A DNA stretch of 64,000 nt from Peribacillus frigoritolerans. GTDB taxonomy: Bacteria; Bacillota; Bacilli; Bacillales; DSM-1321. The first letter of the stretch is position 1. Each line of letters opens with the position of its first letter. Of the stretch, positions 16,631 to 30,278 are shown one piece after another. The notes under the pieces were generated by a model. It searched no databases and was not told where the DNA came from. It was given only the letters and a program-made list of their open reading frames with translations. The translations under genes were made by a program, and so were the position numbers. The stretch is taken from contig NZ_CP158190.1 of the NCBI RefSeq assembly GCF_040250305.1, forward strand, positions 4,930,001 through 4,994,000. Direction: 5' to 3'.

Positions 16631-17450
16631 AATTCCTCCTTTTATTTCGCTTTAAAAACTCACTTATTATTTTACCAAACTTTTCTCCAACTTCCACATG
16701 AATCGCATGTCCCGCATCATTTATTATTTTCCATTCGGCGCGCTTCAGCTTTTTTTTCATCGAGTCCGCAATTCGACAAAACTTCCGGTCAAGCTCACCG
16801 GTAACAAGGAGCACAGGGAAATCAAGGGTTTGCAGTTGTTCCCAGTATGAAGCCTGATTGCCGGTCCCCATACCAAGAAGGCTATTGGAAAGGCCGGTAG
16901 AGTCATTTGCCAACCGCTGCTCCCGAATGGCCGACCTGGTTTTGGCCGACAACCGTTTTTGACTTTCAAACAGCGGGATGTTTTCCCATTGAAGTACAAA
17001 CGCTTCCATGCCATTTTCAAGTATCCTTTCGGCAAGCTTCCGATCATTTTCCCTACGGATTTCCCGTTCCCCTTCTGTTAAAAGGCCCGGTGAAGCGCTC
17101 TCCAATATCAATGTATCAACATACTCAGGAAACAAACAGGCAAATCCCAATCCGAGTCTTCCGCCCATCGAGTATCCAAGGATATGGGCTTTCGGGAAAT
17201 GTAACACATCCAAAATATACTTGATATCCTCAGCGACACGCTCCATCTCATACCTTCGATGATCGGCTGGTGATGCAGACATGCCATGACCGATGATATC
17301 AACCATGATCAGCGTATACCTGTCACTCAGTAGCGGAATGAGGAATTTCCATGTATCCCGATTTCCCGTAAATCCATGTAAAAGTACAAGAGGATCTCCA
17401 TTTCCCGTTATTTCAACAGCATAATTGACATCCTTGCTGACAATATTCAT
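16599..17450 (-). CDS. menH: SHCHC synthase MenH (alpha/beta hydrolase)
   Basis: 283-aa hydrolase-fold lyase forming SHCHC from SEPHCHC. Oxyanion region [11 protein letters not shown], nucleophile elbow LGYSMGGR and late His ([10 protein letters not shown]) are seen. ATG at 17450 overlaps the menD TGA by 4 nt (ATGA), which fits translational coupling; the frame open to 17501 is a shadow. Also known as ytxM in B. subtilis. Confidence 0.92.
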   Translation of the reverse strand: MNIVSKDVNYAVEITGNGDPLVLLHGFTGNRDTWKFLIPLLSDRYTLIMVDIIGHGMSASPADHRRYEMERVAEDIKYILDVLHFPKAHILGYSMGGRLGLGFACLFPEYVDTLILESASPGLLTEGEREIRRENDRKLAERILENGMEAFVLQWENIPLFESQKRLSAKTRSAIREQRLANDSTGLSNSLLGMGTGNQASYWEQLQTLDFPVLLVTGELDRKFCRIADSMKKKLKRAEWKIINDAGHAIHVEVGEKFGKIISEFLKRNKRRNYDDDSMGNNT

Positions 17451-19198
17451 GATATTTCCCTGTCTAACACCATTTTTATTTCCTGGGAAACAAAGCTCCA
17501 CAAATTTCGATGCTTTTGTAAATTGGACTCTCTTTCTGTCGGTACTTCGATAATTTTCAGACCTTGAATTTTGAATGACTCTGTAAATACCTTCTCAAAC
17601 TCATCCCAATTTTGCACCTTGTTGTATTTACCGCCATAAAGCTCGGCAGTATGGGAAAAATCAAGCCCATGAGGCGTGCCGAATAGCGTTTCGAAATGTT
17701 CCCTCTCATTCGCCTGCGGCAAGAAGGAGAAAATGCCGCCGCCATCATTATTAACCAGCAATATCGTGATATTTTGTTTTTGAAGTTTTGCCGCAAGCAA
17801 GCCATTCATATCATGGAAAAAGCTTAAATCACCGATTGCCAGCACTGTATTGTTCGATACCGTGCTTACGCCAAGCGCAGTGGAAACGACACCATCGATA
17901 CCATTCGCCCCGCGATTTGCAATGGTTTTGATTCCTTTTCCATTATTCAAAAAGAAAGTATCCAAATCTCGTATGGGCATACTATTCCCGACAAACAGCG
18001 TCGATTCCAATGGCATCATATCAGCAAGCAGGGCGAACAGCTTGCCTTCGCTTAAATCCGATTCATCCCTGACGGAGGCTAAGGCATCCTTCGTCGCTCC
18101 GTTGACGGTTTGCCATAAGCGAAGCCATTCATCATCAGGAGAGGAAGTAATGCTTTCAGCAATTCGCAGACAAAAATCTTTCTCTTCGCTGTAAATCATA
18201 TTCGTTGCCAATCCGGCTGGTTCGCGCCAGCCTGCTCCGCCATCGACGACCAAAGTGATTGCCTGTTTTTGTTCTTTCATGAATAACAATAACGGTTTAG
18301 AAACAGGCATTGCCCCAAATCGCAAGATCACTTCCGGCCTGAAAGCCGCTTTTGCCGTTTCATCGCGTAAAAACGTATCGTACGCATCAATGATTACGGC
18401 TTTGTCATGACTTCCGCTCCTTAACTGTGAAAGGGGATCAGCCAGTACCGGAAAAGCAAGTTTTTCCGCTAATGCGACGATGGCTTCCTTCATCTCTGGA
18501 TGAGGTAATTCGCCACATACAATCATACCTTGCTTAGCTTCTGACAATGTAGTTACAACAGCTTCTATTTGTGATGATGACAGTGACAGTTCTCCACTGT
18601 CAATCATCACAGCAGGCGTCATTTTATTTTGCCTGCACTCCTTTGCTTGCTCCAGGTCCGGAATCAATGGTTCTCGAAGCGGGAAATTCAAATGAACAGG
18701 CCCTGCAGGCTCAGCTGCAGCTGTTGCCACTGCCCTTGCGCCGACCGTTCTGGCATACCGCATCATCCCAACCGTGCTTTCAGGAAGTGCCATTTCGACA
18801 AACCATTTTACATGTCTCCCGTAAAGATGTATCTGATCGATCGCCTGTGGTGCTCCAACATCACGCAATTCATGCGGGCGGTCAGCGGTAAGTACAATAA
18901 GCGGCACTCTTGAATAGAAAGCCTCAATGACGGCTGGGTAATAGTTTGCAGCGGCTGTACCTGACGTACAAAGAAGTCCGACAGGTTCTTTTTGGGCCTT
19001 AGCCAAACCAAGGGCAAAAAAAGCAGCCGAACGCTCATCCACATTAATATGAATTTCGATATCAGGATGTTCCACCAGCAACAAAGCCAAGGGTGTGGAT
19101 CGTGAACCAGGGCTCACCACCACATGCTTCACCTCATTTTGTGCCAGCTCATCGACGAATGAAGCAGCATACGCTGTCAATGCATCTCGGTCATTCAT
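17447..19198 (-). CDS. menD: SEPHCHC synthase MenD (ThDP-dependent)
   Basis: 583-aa thiamine-diphosphate enzyme joining 2-oxoglutarate to isochorismate. N-terminal ThDP glutamate region SPGSRSTPLALL, then the ThDP/metal motif GDLSFFHDMNGLL with NNDGGGIFSF. Length is typical. Its start overlaps the menF stop by 8 nt. Confidence 0.96.
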   Translation of the reverse strand: MNDRDALTAYAASFVDELAQNEVKHVVVSPGSRSTPLALLLVEHPDIEIHINVDERSAAFFALGLAKAQKEPVGLLCTSGTAAANYYPAVIEAFYSRVPLIVLTADRPHELRDVGAPQAIDQIHLYGRHVKWFVEMALPESTVGMMRYARTVGARAVATAAAEPAGPVHLNFPLREPLIPDLEQAKECRQNKMTPAVMIDSGELSLSSSQIEAVVTTLSEAKQGMIVCGELPHPEMKEAIVALAEKLAFPVLADPLSQLRSGSHDKAVIIDAYDTFLRDETAKAAFRPEVILRFGAMPVSKPLLLFMKEQKQAITLVVDGGAGWREPAGLATNMIYSEEKDFCLRIAESITSSPDDEWLRLWQTVNGATKDALASVRDESDLSEGKLFALLADMMPLESTLFVGNSMPIRDLDTFFLNNGKGIKTIANRGANGIDGVVSTALGVSTVSNNTVLAIGDLSFFHDMNGLLAAKLQKQNITILLVNNDGGGIFSFLPQANEREHFETLFGTPHGLDFSHTAELYGGKYNKVQNWDEFEKVFTESFKIQGLKIIEVPTERESNLQKHRNLWSFVSQEIKMVLDREIS

Positions 19199-20600
19199 TA
19201 AGATTTCCTCCTAAAGCACTTAACATCGGATTGAATTTAATCCCCGTTTCCCGGTATTCACTTTCGGGAGTCGAATCTTCCACTACTCCGCATCCGGCAA
19301 AGAGCGATGCCTCATTGTTCTGTATTAGTGCAGAACGTATTCCTACAGCGAATTCCCCGTTTCCATAAGTATCCACCCATCCTAAAGGACCCGCATAAAA
19401 GCCGCGTTCCAGACCTTCCATTTCCCGAATCCGGACAACGGCCTTTTCTTTGGGAAGTCCGCCCATAGCTGGTGTTGGGTGGAGATTCTCCACAAATTCA
19501 AAAATCGTGACACCTTCCTTTGATATACCGCGGACCGGTGTGTACAAATGCTGGATATGACGGTTTTTCATAAGTGTCGGTCCGGCCGGGACCATCACCT
19601 TTTCGCATACTGAATCAAAGGCATTGGATATCATCGATACGACATATTGATGCTCTTGTAAATTCTTTTGGTCATGAAGCAATTCTTCACCAAGACAAAC
19701 ATCTTCCTGTTCATCTTTCCCTCGTCCCATCGATCCAGCAAGACAGGTAGAAAAAACTTCATTTCCCTGTTTCTTAATCAAACGTTCAGGGGTGGCACCG
19801 ACAAAACAGTCGCCACCAGCTTCCAAACTGAAAATATAACTCAATGGCTGCTCAGCAATCAATTGTTCAAGCACTTTCCCTGAATCGATGGAACGTTCAA
19901 AACCAAGTCGAAGCTCCCTTGCCAAAACGATTTTGTCAAGATCTGTCATCTTGATTTCCTGAACAGCCTCTGCGACCGTCCGCTTCCATTCCTCAGGTTC
20001 GACTTCCCTCTGCATAACCAGGGAATTTGCACCCAATTCATTGCCATCCAAGCTTTCGAAAAGGAAAGCTTCCCGTTCATTTATCATATCTATGAAGAGT
20101 TTTTCTGAATCATCAGGCGAACAAAGTAAGTTGGTCGTTAAGTAAGCTTGTTTACCCACTATTGACAGCATGAAGGCAGGTATATAAAAAAGGTTGTCCC
20201 CGAACTGATTCCAAAGGAGCGTACTGTCAGTTTCATAATCAAAAGAAAAGCCCCCAAACAGTAAAGGACCTGTCGCTTCTACATCGGTCACTCCTGTTTT
20301 GACAGCATTATTCTGCAGTTTGATCCAGCTCTTTTCGACTTCTCTATAACGTTCGGCATTCGATGCCGCTTTGAGTTTCTTAACATTGCCTAAACCGGTG
20401 ATGGTTATTTCCTTTGCAGGGTCCTCCCAGAAAAAGCGTTCACCCGCGTACCGTTCTCTTCCAGCTTGATAAAATGAAAGGGGGTTGTTGCATTTAATCT
20501 TCTTAATATGACTGAATAGAACTTGATCATTCAAGTCCTTCGCCTTTTGTATAGCTGAAGCCAGTCCCTGAAACTGTTCAGTTTCCTCTGAGATAGCCAA
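19191..20600 (-). CDS. menF: menaquinone-specific isochorismate synthase MenF
   Basis: 469-aa chorismate-utilising enzyme, first step toward menaquinone. The signature runs from VGATPERLIKK through CLAGSMGRGKDE and LHPTPAMGGLPKE to FYAGPLGWVD. The start is TTG at 20600 behind a GGGGGG stretch. A SigA-like promoter is seen upstream (20647-20676). First gene of menF-D-H-B-E-C; overlaps between most genes mean one transcript. Confidence 0.94.
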   Translation of the reverse strand: MAISEETEQFQGLASAIQKAKDLNDQVLFSHIKKIKCNNPLSFYQAGRERYAGERFFWEDPAKEITITGLGNVKKLKAASNAERYREVEKSWIKLQNNAVKTGVTDVEATGPLLFGGFSFDYETDSTLLWNQFGDNLFYIPAFMLSIVGKQAYLTTNLLCSPDDSEKLFIDMINEREAFLFESLDGNELGANSLVMQREVEPEEWKRTVAEAVQEIKMTDLDKIVLARELRLGFERSIDSGKVLEQLIAEQPLSYIFSLEAGGDCFVGATPERLIKKQGNEVFSTCLAGSMGRGKDEQEDVCLGEELLHDQKNLQEHQYVVSMISNAFDSVCEKVMVPAGPTLMKNRHIQHLYTPVRGISKEGVTIFEFVENLHPTPAMGGLPKEKAVVRIREMEGLERGFYAGPLGWVDTYGNGEFAVGIRSALIQNNEASLFAGCGVVEDSTPESEYRETGIKFNPMLSALGGNLNE

Positions 20601-20646
20601 AAAAATCCCCCCAAATGTACATTTTAAAAGCTTTTTAACCTATTTA

Positions 20647-20676
20647 AAGATACACCTCACTTGAACCTCATGTCAA
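20647..20676 (-). promoter_or_regulatory. candidate SigA promoter of the men operon
   Basis: Minus strand TTGACA, 18-nt spacer, TATCTT, about 47 bp before the menF start. Confidence 0.6.
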
Positions 20677-20833
20677 TAAAACGCCCCTTTACCGAACGAT
20701 TCTTTCCTGCTTTTTTCCTTATTATATGAATCTTAGCGAATGTAGAGAAATACCCTTGATTTTGGAAATGGATCATCCAGGAATTCCAATTATCACCCTT
20801 ACCCATTTTTCCAGCTTTTATTAGGATAACCTT

Positions 20834-20862
20834 TTGTGCAACATTTCAATATTTGTTATAAT
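20834..20862 (+). promoter_or_regulatory. candidate SigA promoter of menA
   Basis: TTGTGC, 17-nt spacer, TATAAT, with the start of transcription expected near 20869, 30 bp before the menA ATG. Confidence 0.75.
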
Positions 20863-20899
20863 TTCGAGAGAACCAATAATGATTTTGAGGAGAGAAATA

Positions 20900-21820
20900 A
20901 TGCAAACAGAATACGACGGACTTCCCCTTAAACGGACCTGGAAGATTTGGTGGGAGTTAATTCGTCCACATACACTAACCGCAGCTTTTGTCCCAGTCTT
21001 ACTTGGAACTGTGATTGCACTTTTGGAAGATGGAGTGAATTGGTTACTATTCGCTGCCATGATGATTGCCAGTATCCTGATTCAAGCTGCAACAAATTTA
21101 TTCAATGAATACTATGATTTCAAGAGAGGCTTGGATACGGAGGAATCCGTAGGCATCGGCGGCGGGATCGTCCGTCATGGAATGACCCCCAAACTAATCA
21201 TGAGCTTGGCACTTGGCATGTATGCCATCGCCTTGATAATTGGAATCTATATCTGTGCCGCATCATCTTGGTGGCTTGCTGCAGTAGGACTGGTTTGCAT
21301 GCTTGTCGGCTATCTTTATACAGGCGGTCCCCTGCCCATTTCATATACACCATTTGGGGAACTTTTTTCTGGATTATTCATGGGCTTTTTGATAATCTTG
21401 ATCGCCTTTTTCATTCAAACCGGTGATGTTTCTTCAACAGCCATCTTAATTGCCATTCCAAGTGGGATTTTGGTCGGGCTTATCAACTTATCCAATAACC
21501 TACGTGACCATGATGGGGATAAGGCTCATGGGCGCAAAACGATGCCTGTAGTGATGGGCAGGAAAAACGCCCTGACATTCATGGCAATCATGTTCGCTTT
21601 CTCTTATCTATGGCTTGTTGGGCTCGTTCTTACCGGAAGCGTAACGGCCTGGATTCTTCTTGCCTTCTTAAGCATCCCGAAGGCCATGGCCGCAATCAAA
21701 GGCTTCGTAGGCAAAACGCAGCCGATCACGATGGTCCCGGCAATGAAAGCGACGGCCCAAACGAATACCTTCTTTGGTTTACTCATGGCCATTGGATTAT
21801 TCATCAGCTATCTTATCTAA
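20900..21820 (+). CDS. menA: 1,4-dihydroxy-2-naphthoate polyprenyltransferase MenA
   Basis: 306-aa integral membrane UbiA-family enzyme attaching the isoprenoid tail. The two Asp-rich motifs NEYYDFKRGLD and NNLRDHDGDKAHGR, and about eight to nine membrane segments are seen. ATG at 20900 with GAGGAGAG; the upstream in-frame ATG lies within the promoter. Divergent from menF, so both arms of the pathway flank one control region. Confidence 0.95.
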   Translation: MQTEYDGLPLKRTWKIWWELIRPHTLTAAFVPVLLGTVIALLEDGVNWLLFAAMMIASILIQAATNLFNEYYDFKRGLDTEESVGIGGGIVRHGMTPKLIMSLALGMYAIALIIGIYICAASSWWLAAVGLVCMLVGYLYTGGPLPISYTPFGELFSGLFMGFLIILIAFFIQTGDVSSTAILIAIPSGILVGLINLSNNLRDHDGDKAHGRKTMPVVMGRKNALTFMAIMFAFSYLWLVGLVLTGSVTAWILLAFLSIPKAMAAIKGFVGKTQPITMVPAMKATAQTNTFFGLLMAIGLFISYLI

Positions 21821-21826
21821 TCTCCG

Positions 21827-21856
21827 AGGACTGAGCTCATCCGCTCAGTCCTTTTT
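21827..21856 (+). terminator. intrinsic terminator of menA
   Basis: Perfect 10-bp stem AGGACTGAGC / GCTCAGTCCT with 6-nt loop and TTTTT. Confidence 0.92.
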
Positions 21857-21965
21857 CTATCTTCCGTTGCATATTGTTTTCCTATACTCCGATTCGGGTA
21901 ATAGATAATACAACCATCCTACCAATATAAAATGAGATTTGGACTTTAGAAGGAGTGAATAGGAT

Positions 21966-22715
21966 ATGGCAACGAAACAACAAACGCAAAAATTAAAAAA
22001 GGAACTGCTTCAAGAAAAAAATGAGTTAAGTAGTAGAATTCAAAATGATGAACAATCTGTTCTGGATAAAAGCCAGACGGAATCCGTAGGGGAATTATCA
22101 TCTTATGATAATCATCCTGCTGACCTAGGAACCGAATTATTCGAGATGGAACGGAATCAAGCACTCGATGAGCATGCACAATCAGAAATGGAGAAAATCG
22201 AGGAAGCATTAAAAGCATTGGAAGAAGGTTCGTATGGCCATTGTAAAACCTGCAATAGGGAAATCCCCATCGAGAGGCTTGAAGCGATCCCAAGCACCCT
22301 CTACTGTGTCGAGCATGCCCCAGAAGGGCCTACTGCACAAGAGCGACCAGTGGAAGAGGAAATACTGATTCCATCCAAGGGTGATCATTTTGAAAATCGT
22401 CATGGAAATGAAATAGTGGATAAAGAAGATAGCTTTGGTGATGTCGCCAAATTCGGTACATCCGAAACGCCATCTGATTACACCGGCGATCATGACAATT
22501 ATAATGATCTTTATAAAACCGAAGATGAAACGGATGGATTTCCAGAAGACTATGAAGGATTTGCAGCTAATGATATCGAAGGGAAAAATAGAATGGACAT
22601 ACCGAACAAAAAGCAAAAGGAATATGAAGATACATTAGAAGAAGAAAATATCGATTCCCAGCTTGGAGACATTCCTTATAAACAAAAAGATAGTTATATC
22701 AATGAAAAGAAATGA
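21966..22715 (+). CDS. yteA: YteA family regulator (TraR/DksA-type zinc finger)
   Basis: 249-aa charged protein. Residues about 1-80 are a helical coiled coil, followed by a DksA/TraR-like zinc finger (HCKTCNREIPIERLEAIP, then YCVEH) and a long acidic C-terminal tail. Family members in Bacillus are tied to sporulation; the role here is inferred. It follows menA as in B. subtilis. GAAGGAG ribosome-binding site. Confidence 0.88.
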   Translation: MATKQQTQKLKKELLQEKNELSSRIQNDEQSVLDKSQTESVGELSSYDNHPADLGTELFEMERNQALDEHAQSEMEKIEEALKALEEGSYGHCKTCNREIPIERLEAIPSTLYCVEHAPEGPTAQERPVEEEILIPSKGDHFENRHGNEIVDKEDSFGDVAKFGTSETPSDYTGDHDNYNDLYKTEDETDGFPEDYEGFAANDIEGKNRMDIPNKKQKEYEDTLEEENIDSQLGDIPYKQKDSYINEKK

Positions 22716-22752
22716 AAAAAAGAAGCATACATGAATGTATGCTTCCTTTTTT
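22716..22752. terminator. bidirectional terminator between yteA and the tRNA cluster
   Basis: Stem GAAGCATAC / GTATGCTTC with A-run and T-run on either side; ends both yteA (+) and the rRNA-tRNA transcript (-). Confidence 0.88.
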
Positions 22753-22756
22753 GTTA

Positions 22757-22828
22757 TGACCCGTACGGGATTCGAACCCGTGTTACCGCCGTGAAAGGGC
22801 GGTGTCTTAACCGCTTGACCAACGGGCC
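22757..22828 (-). tRNA. tRNA-Glu(TTC)
   Basis: 72 nt, cloverleaf with TTC anticodon; 3' CCA not encoded. Last tRNA of the cluster. Confidence 0.95.
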
Positions 22829-22831
22829 AAA

Positions 22832-22922
22832 TGGCGGAGAAGGAGGGATTTGAACCCTCGCGCCGCTCGCGCGACCTACACCCTTAGCAGGGGCGCCTCT
22901 TCAGCCTCTTGAGTACTTCCCC
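22832..22922 (-). tRNA. tRNA-Ser(GCT)
   Basis: 91 nt with long variable arm, GCT anticodon, CCA encoded. Confidence 0.95.
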
Positions 22923-22923
22923 A

Positions 22924-22998
22924 TGGCTCCGCAGGTAGGACTCGAACCTACGACCGTTCGGTTAACAGCCGAATGCTCTACCACTGAGCTACTGCGGA
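22924..22998 (-). tRNA. tRNA-Asn(GTT)
   Basis: 75 nt, GTT anticodon, CCA encoded. Confidence 0.96.
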
Positions 22999-23010
22999 AC
23001 AATATGAATA

Positions 23011-23087
<77 letters not shown>

Positions 23088-23092
23088 ATATT

Positions 23093-23166
23093 TGGAGCGG
23101 GTGAAGGGAATCGAACCCTCATCATCAGCTTGGAAGGCTGAGGTTTTACCACTAAACTACACCCGC
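23093..23166 (-). tRNA. tRNA-Gly(TCC)
   Basis: 74 nt, TCC anticodon, CCA encoded. Confidence 0.96.
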
Positions 23167-23170
23167 GAAA

Positions 23171-23247
23171 TGGGGCGACTGATGGGAATCGAACCCACGA
23201 ATGCCTGAACCACAATCAGGTGCGTTAACCACTTCGCCACAACCGCC
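23171..23247 (-). tRNA. tRNA-His(GTG)
   Basis: 77 nt including the extra 5' G (G-1 paired to C73), GTG anticodon, CCA encoded. Confidence 0.95.
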
Positions 23248-23258
23248 GTAATAAGATA

Positions 23259-23334
23259 TGGTGGCTCAGGACGGAATCGAACCGCCGACACAAGGATTTT
23301 CAGTCCTTTGCTCTACCGACTGAGCTACTGAGCC
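23259..23334 (-). tRNA. tRNA-Phe(GAA)
   Basis: 76 nt, GAA anticodon, CCA encoded. Confidence 0.96.
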
Positions 23335-23357
23335 ACATTTGTATTAAATTTAAAAAA

Positions 23358-23433
23358 TGGCGGTCCCGACGGGAATCGAACCCGCGATCTCCTGCGTGAC
23401 AGGCAGGCATGTTAACCGCTACACCACGGGACC
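23358..23433 (-). tRNA. tRNA-Asp(GTC)
   Basis: 76 nt, GTC anticodon, CCA encoded. Confidence 0.96.
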
Positions 23434-23439
23434 TAATAA

Positions 23440-23513
<74 letters not shown>

Positions 23514-23614
23514 ACGGTAATAATGAAACGATTTGCATCAAGTTTTCGTGTATATCGTTTTTTCGCTTCCTCTATGTAAGGTTGTTTAAAAACAACTTGC
23601 TGCTTTTAAAAAAA

Positions 23615-23707
23615 TGGAGGAGGTAGAGGGATTCGAACCCCCGCGGGATTTGACTCCCCTGTCGGTTTTCAAGACCGATCCCTTCAGCCGAACTTGGGTA
23701 TACCTCC
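23615..23707 (-). tRNA. tRNA-Ser(TGA)
   Basis: 93 nt with long variable arm, TGA anticodon, CCA encoded. A 101-nt spacer separates it from fMet. Confidence 0.95.
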
Positions 23708-23728
23708 ACGGCTTTTAAAAAATGAATA

Positions 23729-23805
23729 TGGTGGACCTTGTAGGACTCGAACCTACGACCGGACGGTTATGAGCCGTCTGCTCTAACCAGCTGAGCTAAA
23801 GGTCC
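23729..23805 (-). tRNA. tRNA-Ile2 (CAT, lysidine type)
   Basis: 77 nt with CAT anticodon. By sequence (GGACCTTTAGCTCAG) and by position between Met and Ser it corresponds to the lysidine-modified Ile tRNA of the B. subtilis cluster, not methionine. CCA encoded. Confidence 0.8.
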
Positions 23806-23815
23806 TTATATTTAT

Positions 23816-23892
23816 TGGTAGCGGCGGAGGGGATCGAACCCCCGACCTCACGGGTATGAACCGTACGCTCTAGCCAGCTGAGCTACACCGCC
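23816..23892 (-). tRNA. elongator tRNA-Met(CAT)
   Basis: 77 nt, GGCGGTGTAGCTCAG start, CAT anticodon, CCA encoded. Confidence 0.85.
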
Positions 23893-23920
23893 AATATAAT
23901 ATAAGTATCTGATTGAAAAA

Positions 23921-23996
23921 TGGTGGAGCCTAGCGGGATCGAACCGCTGACCTCCTGCGTGCAAGGCAGGCGCTCTCCCAGCTGAGCTAAGGCCCC
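23921..23996 (-). tRNA. tRNA-Ala(TGC)
   Basis: 76 nt, TGC anticodon, CCA encoded. Confidence 0.96.
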
Positions 23997-24013
23997 ATTC
24001 ATTAAAAATCACG

Positions 24014-24090
24014 TGGTCGGGAAGACAGGATTCGAACCTGCGACCCCTTGGTCCCAAACCAAGTGCTCTACCAAGCTGAGCTACTTCCCG
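24014..24090 (-). tRNA. tRNA-Pro(TGG)
   Basis: 77 nt, TGG anticodon, CCA encoded. Confidence 0.96.
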
Positions 24091-24101
24091 CAATAAAAAC
24101 A

Positions 24102-24178
24102 TGGTGCGCCCGGCGGGAGTCGAACCTACAACCTTCTGATTCGTAGTCAGATGCTCTATCCAATTGAGCTACGGGCGC
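24102..24178 (-). tRNA. tRNA-Arg(ACG)
   Basis: 77 nt, ACG anticodon (A34 expected to become inosine), CCA encoded. Confidence 0.96.
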
Positions 24179-24187
24179 ATATTATGA

Positions 24188-24276
24188 TGGTGCCGAGGAC
24201 CGGAATCGAACCGGTACGGTAGTCACCTACCGCAGGATTTTAAGTCCTGTGCGTCTGCCAGTTCCGCCACCCCGGC
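24188..24276 (-). tRNA. tRNA-Leu(TAA)
   Basis: 89 nt with long variable arm, TAA anticodon, CCA encoded. Confidence 0.95.
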
Positions 24277-24288
24277 ACATACGAAAAG

Positions 24289-24363
24289 TGGAGCGGAAGA
24301 CGGGATTCGAACCCGCGACCCCAACCTTGGCAAGGTTGTATTCTACCACTGAACTACTTCCGC
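24289..24363 (-). tRNA. tRNA-Gly(GCC)
   Basis: 75 nt, GCC anticodon, CCA encoded. Confidence 0.96.
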
Positions 24364-24371
24364 ATGAAAGA

Positions 24372-24453
24372 TGCGGGTGAAGGGACTTGAACCCCCACGC
24401 CTTGCGGCGCCAGATCCTAAGTCTGGTGCGTCTGCCAATTCCGCCACACCCGC
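24372..24453 (-). tRNA. tRNA-Leu(TAG)
   Basis: 82 nt with long variable arm, TAG anticodon, CCA not encoded. Confidence 0.94.
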
Positions 24454-24461
24454 ATATAAAA

Positions 24462-24537
24462 TGGTGAGCCATGAAGGATTCGAACCTTCGACCCTCTGAT
24501 TAAAAGTCAGATGCTCTACCAACTGAGCTAATGGCTC
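24462..24537 (-). tRNA. tRNA-Lys(TTT)
   Basis: 76 nt, TTT anticodon, CCA encoded. Confidence 0.96.
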
Positions 24538-24557
24538 GTGCTTGTACTATCTTAAAA

Positions 24558-24633
<76 letters not shown>

Positions 24634-24643
24634 AGGTGTAAAA

Positions 24644-24719
24644 TGGTGGAGGATGACGGGATCGAACCGCCGACCCTCTGCTTGTAAGGCAGATGCTCTC
24701 CCAGCTGAGCTAATCCTCC
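24644..24719 (-). tRNA. tRNA-Val(TAC)
   Basis: 76 nt, TAC anticodon, CCA encoded. First tRNA after the 5S gene. Confidence 0.96.
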
Positions 24720-24730
24720 ATATAAAACCT

Positions 24731-24846
<116 letters not shown>

Positions 24847-24966
24847 CAATGTTAACATTTTTCAAGACATATATTATTATAACGTCTTTTTGAGAAAATG
24901 CAAGAAGAAATTTTCATTCCTTCAAAACTAGATAATAAGAAGGTATTTCATTTTTTAAAAAGCGTT

Positions 24967-27897
<2,931 letters not shown>

Positions 27898-28067
27898 GTT
27901 AAAAAAGATCTTACAGATGCTTTGAAAAAAATTAATTGCCTTCTATCTATTATCTAGTTTTCAAGGAACAAAGCAGAAAGAATCCATCACATCGTGATGT
28001 TTGTCTTTCCTATTTGAATGAATTACTCATTCAAAACTGAACAAAACAAAAGCGCTCTCGTAATTAT

Positions 28068-29626
<1,559 letters not shown>

Positions 29627-29700
29627 TGTTTGACTTGCTCATTTGCTTTTTTGATAGTGTGTGCTCACTTAAAATTCAACGTTGGCGCTTTGTTTTGTTC

Positions 29701-29715
29701 AGTTTTCAAAGAGCA
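29701..29715 (-). promoter_or_regulatory. rRNA boxA antitermination element
   Basis: Minus strand TGCTCTTTGAAAACT in the 16S leader, the boxA form used by Bacillus rRNA operons; related TTTTCAA motifs recur in both rRNA spacers. Confidence 0.7.
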
Positions 29716-29749
29716 ATTTGTTGTCGTTTCTCTCAGAAGCGACCTCTAT

Positions 29750-29779
29750 AATGTAACACATTCCGTCACGTTTCGTCAA
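29750..29779 (-). promoter_or_regulatory. rrn promoter P2
   Basis: TTGACG, 18-nt spacer, TACATT on the minus strand, about 120 bp upstream of 16S. Confidence 0.75.
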
Positions 29780-29846
29780 CAACTTTTTTTAAAATGTTTT
29801 TCACAGCTTGTTAGCTGTTTAAGTTGCTGTCTTAGCGACAAGAAAT

Positions 29847-29875
29847 AATATACCATGTACTAAAAATGTTTGCAA
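29847..29875 (-). promoter_or_regulatory. rrn promoter P1
   Basis: TTGCAA, 17-nt spacer, TATATT on the minus strand, preceded by an A/T-rich tract that could act as an UP element. Tandem P1-P2 is the usual Bacillus arrangement. Confidence 0.75.
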
Positions 29876-30057
29876 TACGTTTTTTAAAACTTTTTCAAAA
29901 AAAAACGTTTCACCTATTTTCTTCTATATATTCTTTACACCAACACACCTTTATCCCTGCTTTCTGGGCCAAGCTCATGGTTTATGAATAAACGAAGCAT
30001 ATTTCCAAAGAAACACAAATAGTCATATATAGATATCTTTTTCCATGAGGTGAAGCA

Positions 30058-30243
30058 ATGAATCTGCCATTAATCGGATTACTCATTTCTTACAGTATGA
30101 CCCTTTACTTATTCAGTACCGCTTATTATGAAGCCATCAAGTTCAGCAGAGAAAAAGGCAAGGTGAATGGTACGACGTTTTTATTCAGTTTTACTTTCGC
30201 TTTGGTTTTCACACGGATCACCTATTTGTTTCACCCCTATTAA
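30058..30243 (+). CDS. small membrane protein, unknown
   Basis: 61-aa protein with two hydrophobic segments (about residues 4-22 and 40-58) joined by a short charged loop (EAIKFSREKGK). GAGGTGA lies before the ATG. No family recognised. Stands alone between the rRNA promoters and a bidirectional terminator. Confidence 0.65.
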   Translation: MNLPLIGLLISYSMTLYLFSTAYYEAIKFSREKGKVNGTTFLFSFTFALVFTRITYLFHPY

Positions 30244-30246
30244 ATA

Positions 30247-30278
30247 AAAGCAGTAAGTCGGGAGACTTACTGCTTTTA
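30247..30278. terminator. bidirectional terminator
   Basis: 13-bp stem AAAGCAGTAAGTC / GACTTACTGCTTT with a GGGA loop; between two convergent genes. Confidence 0.9.
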
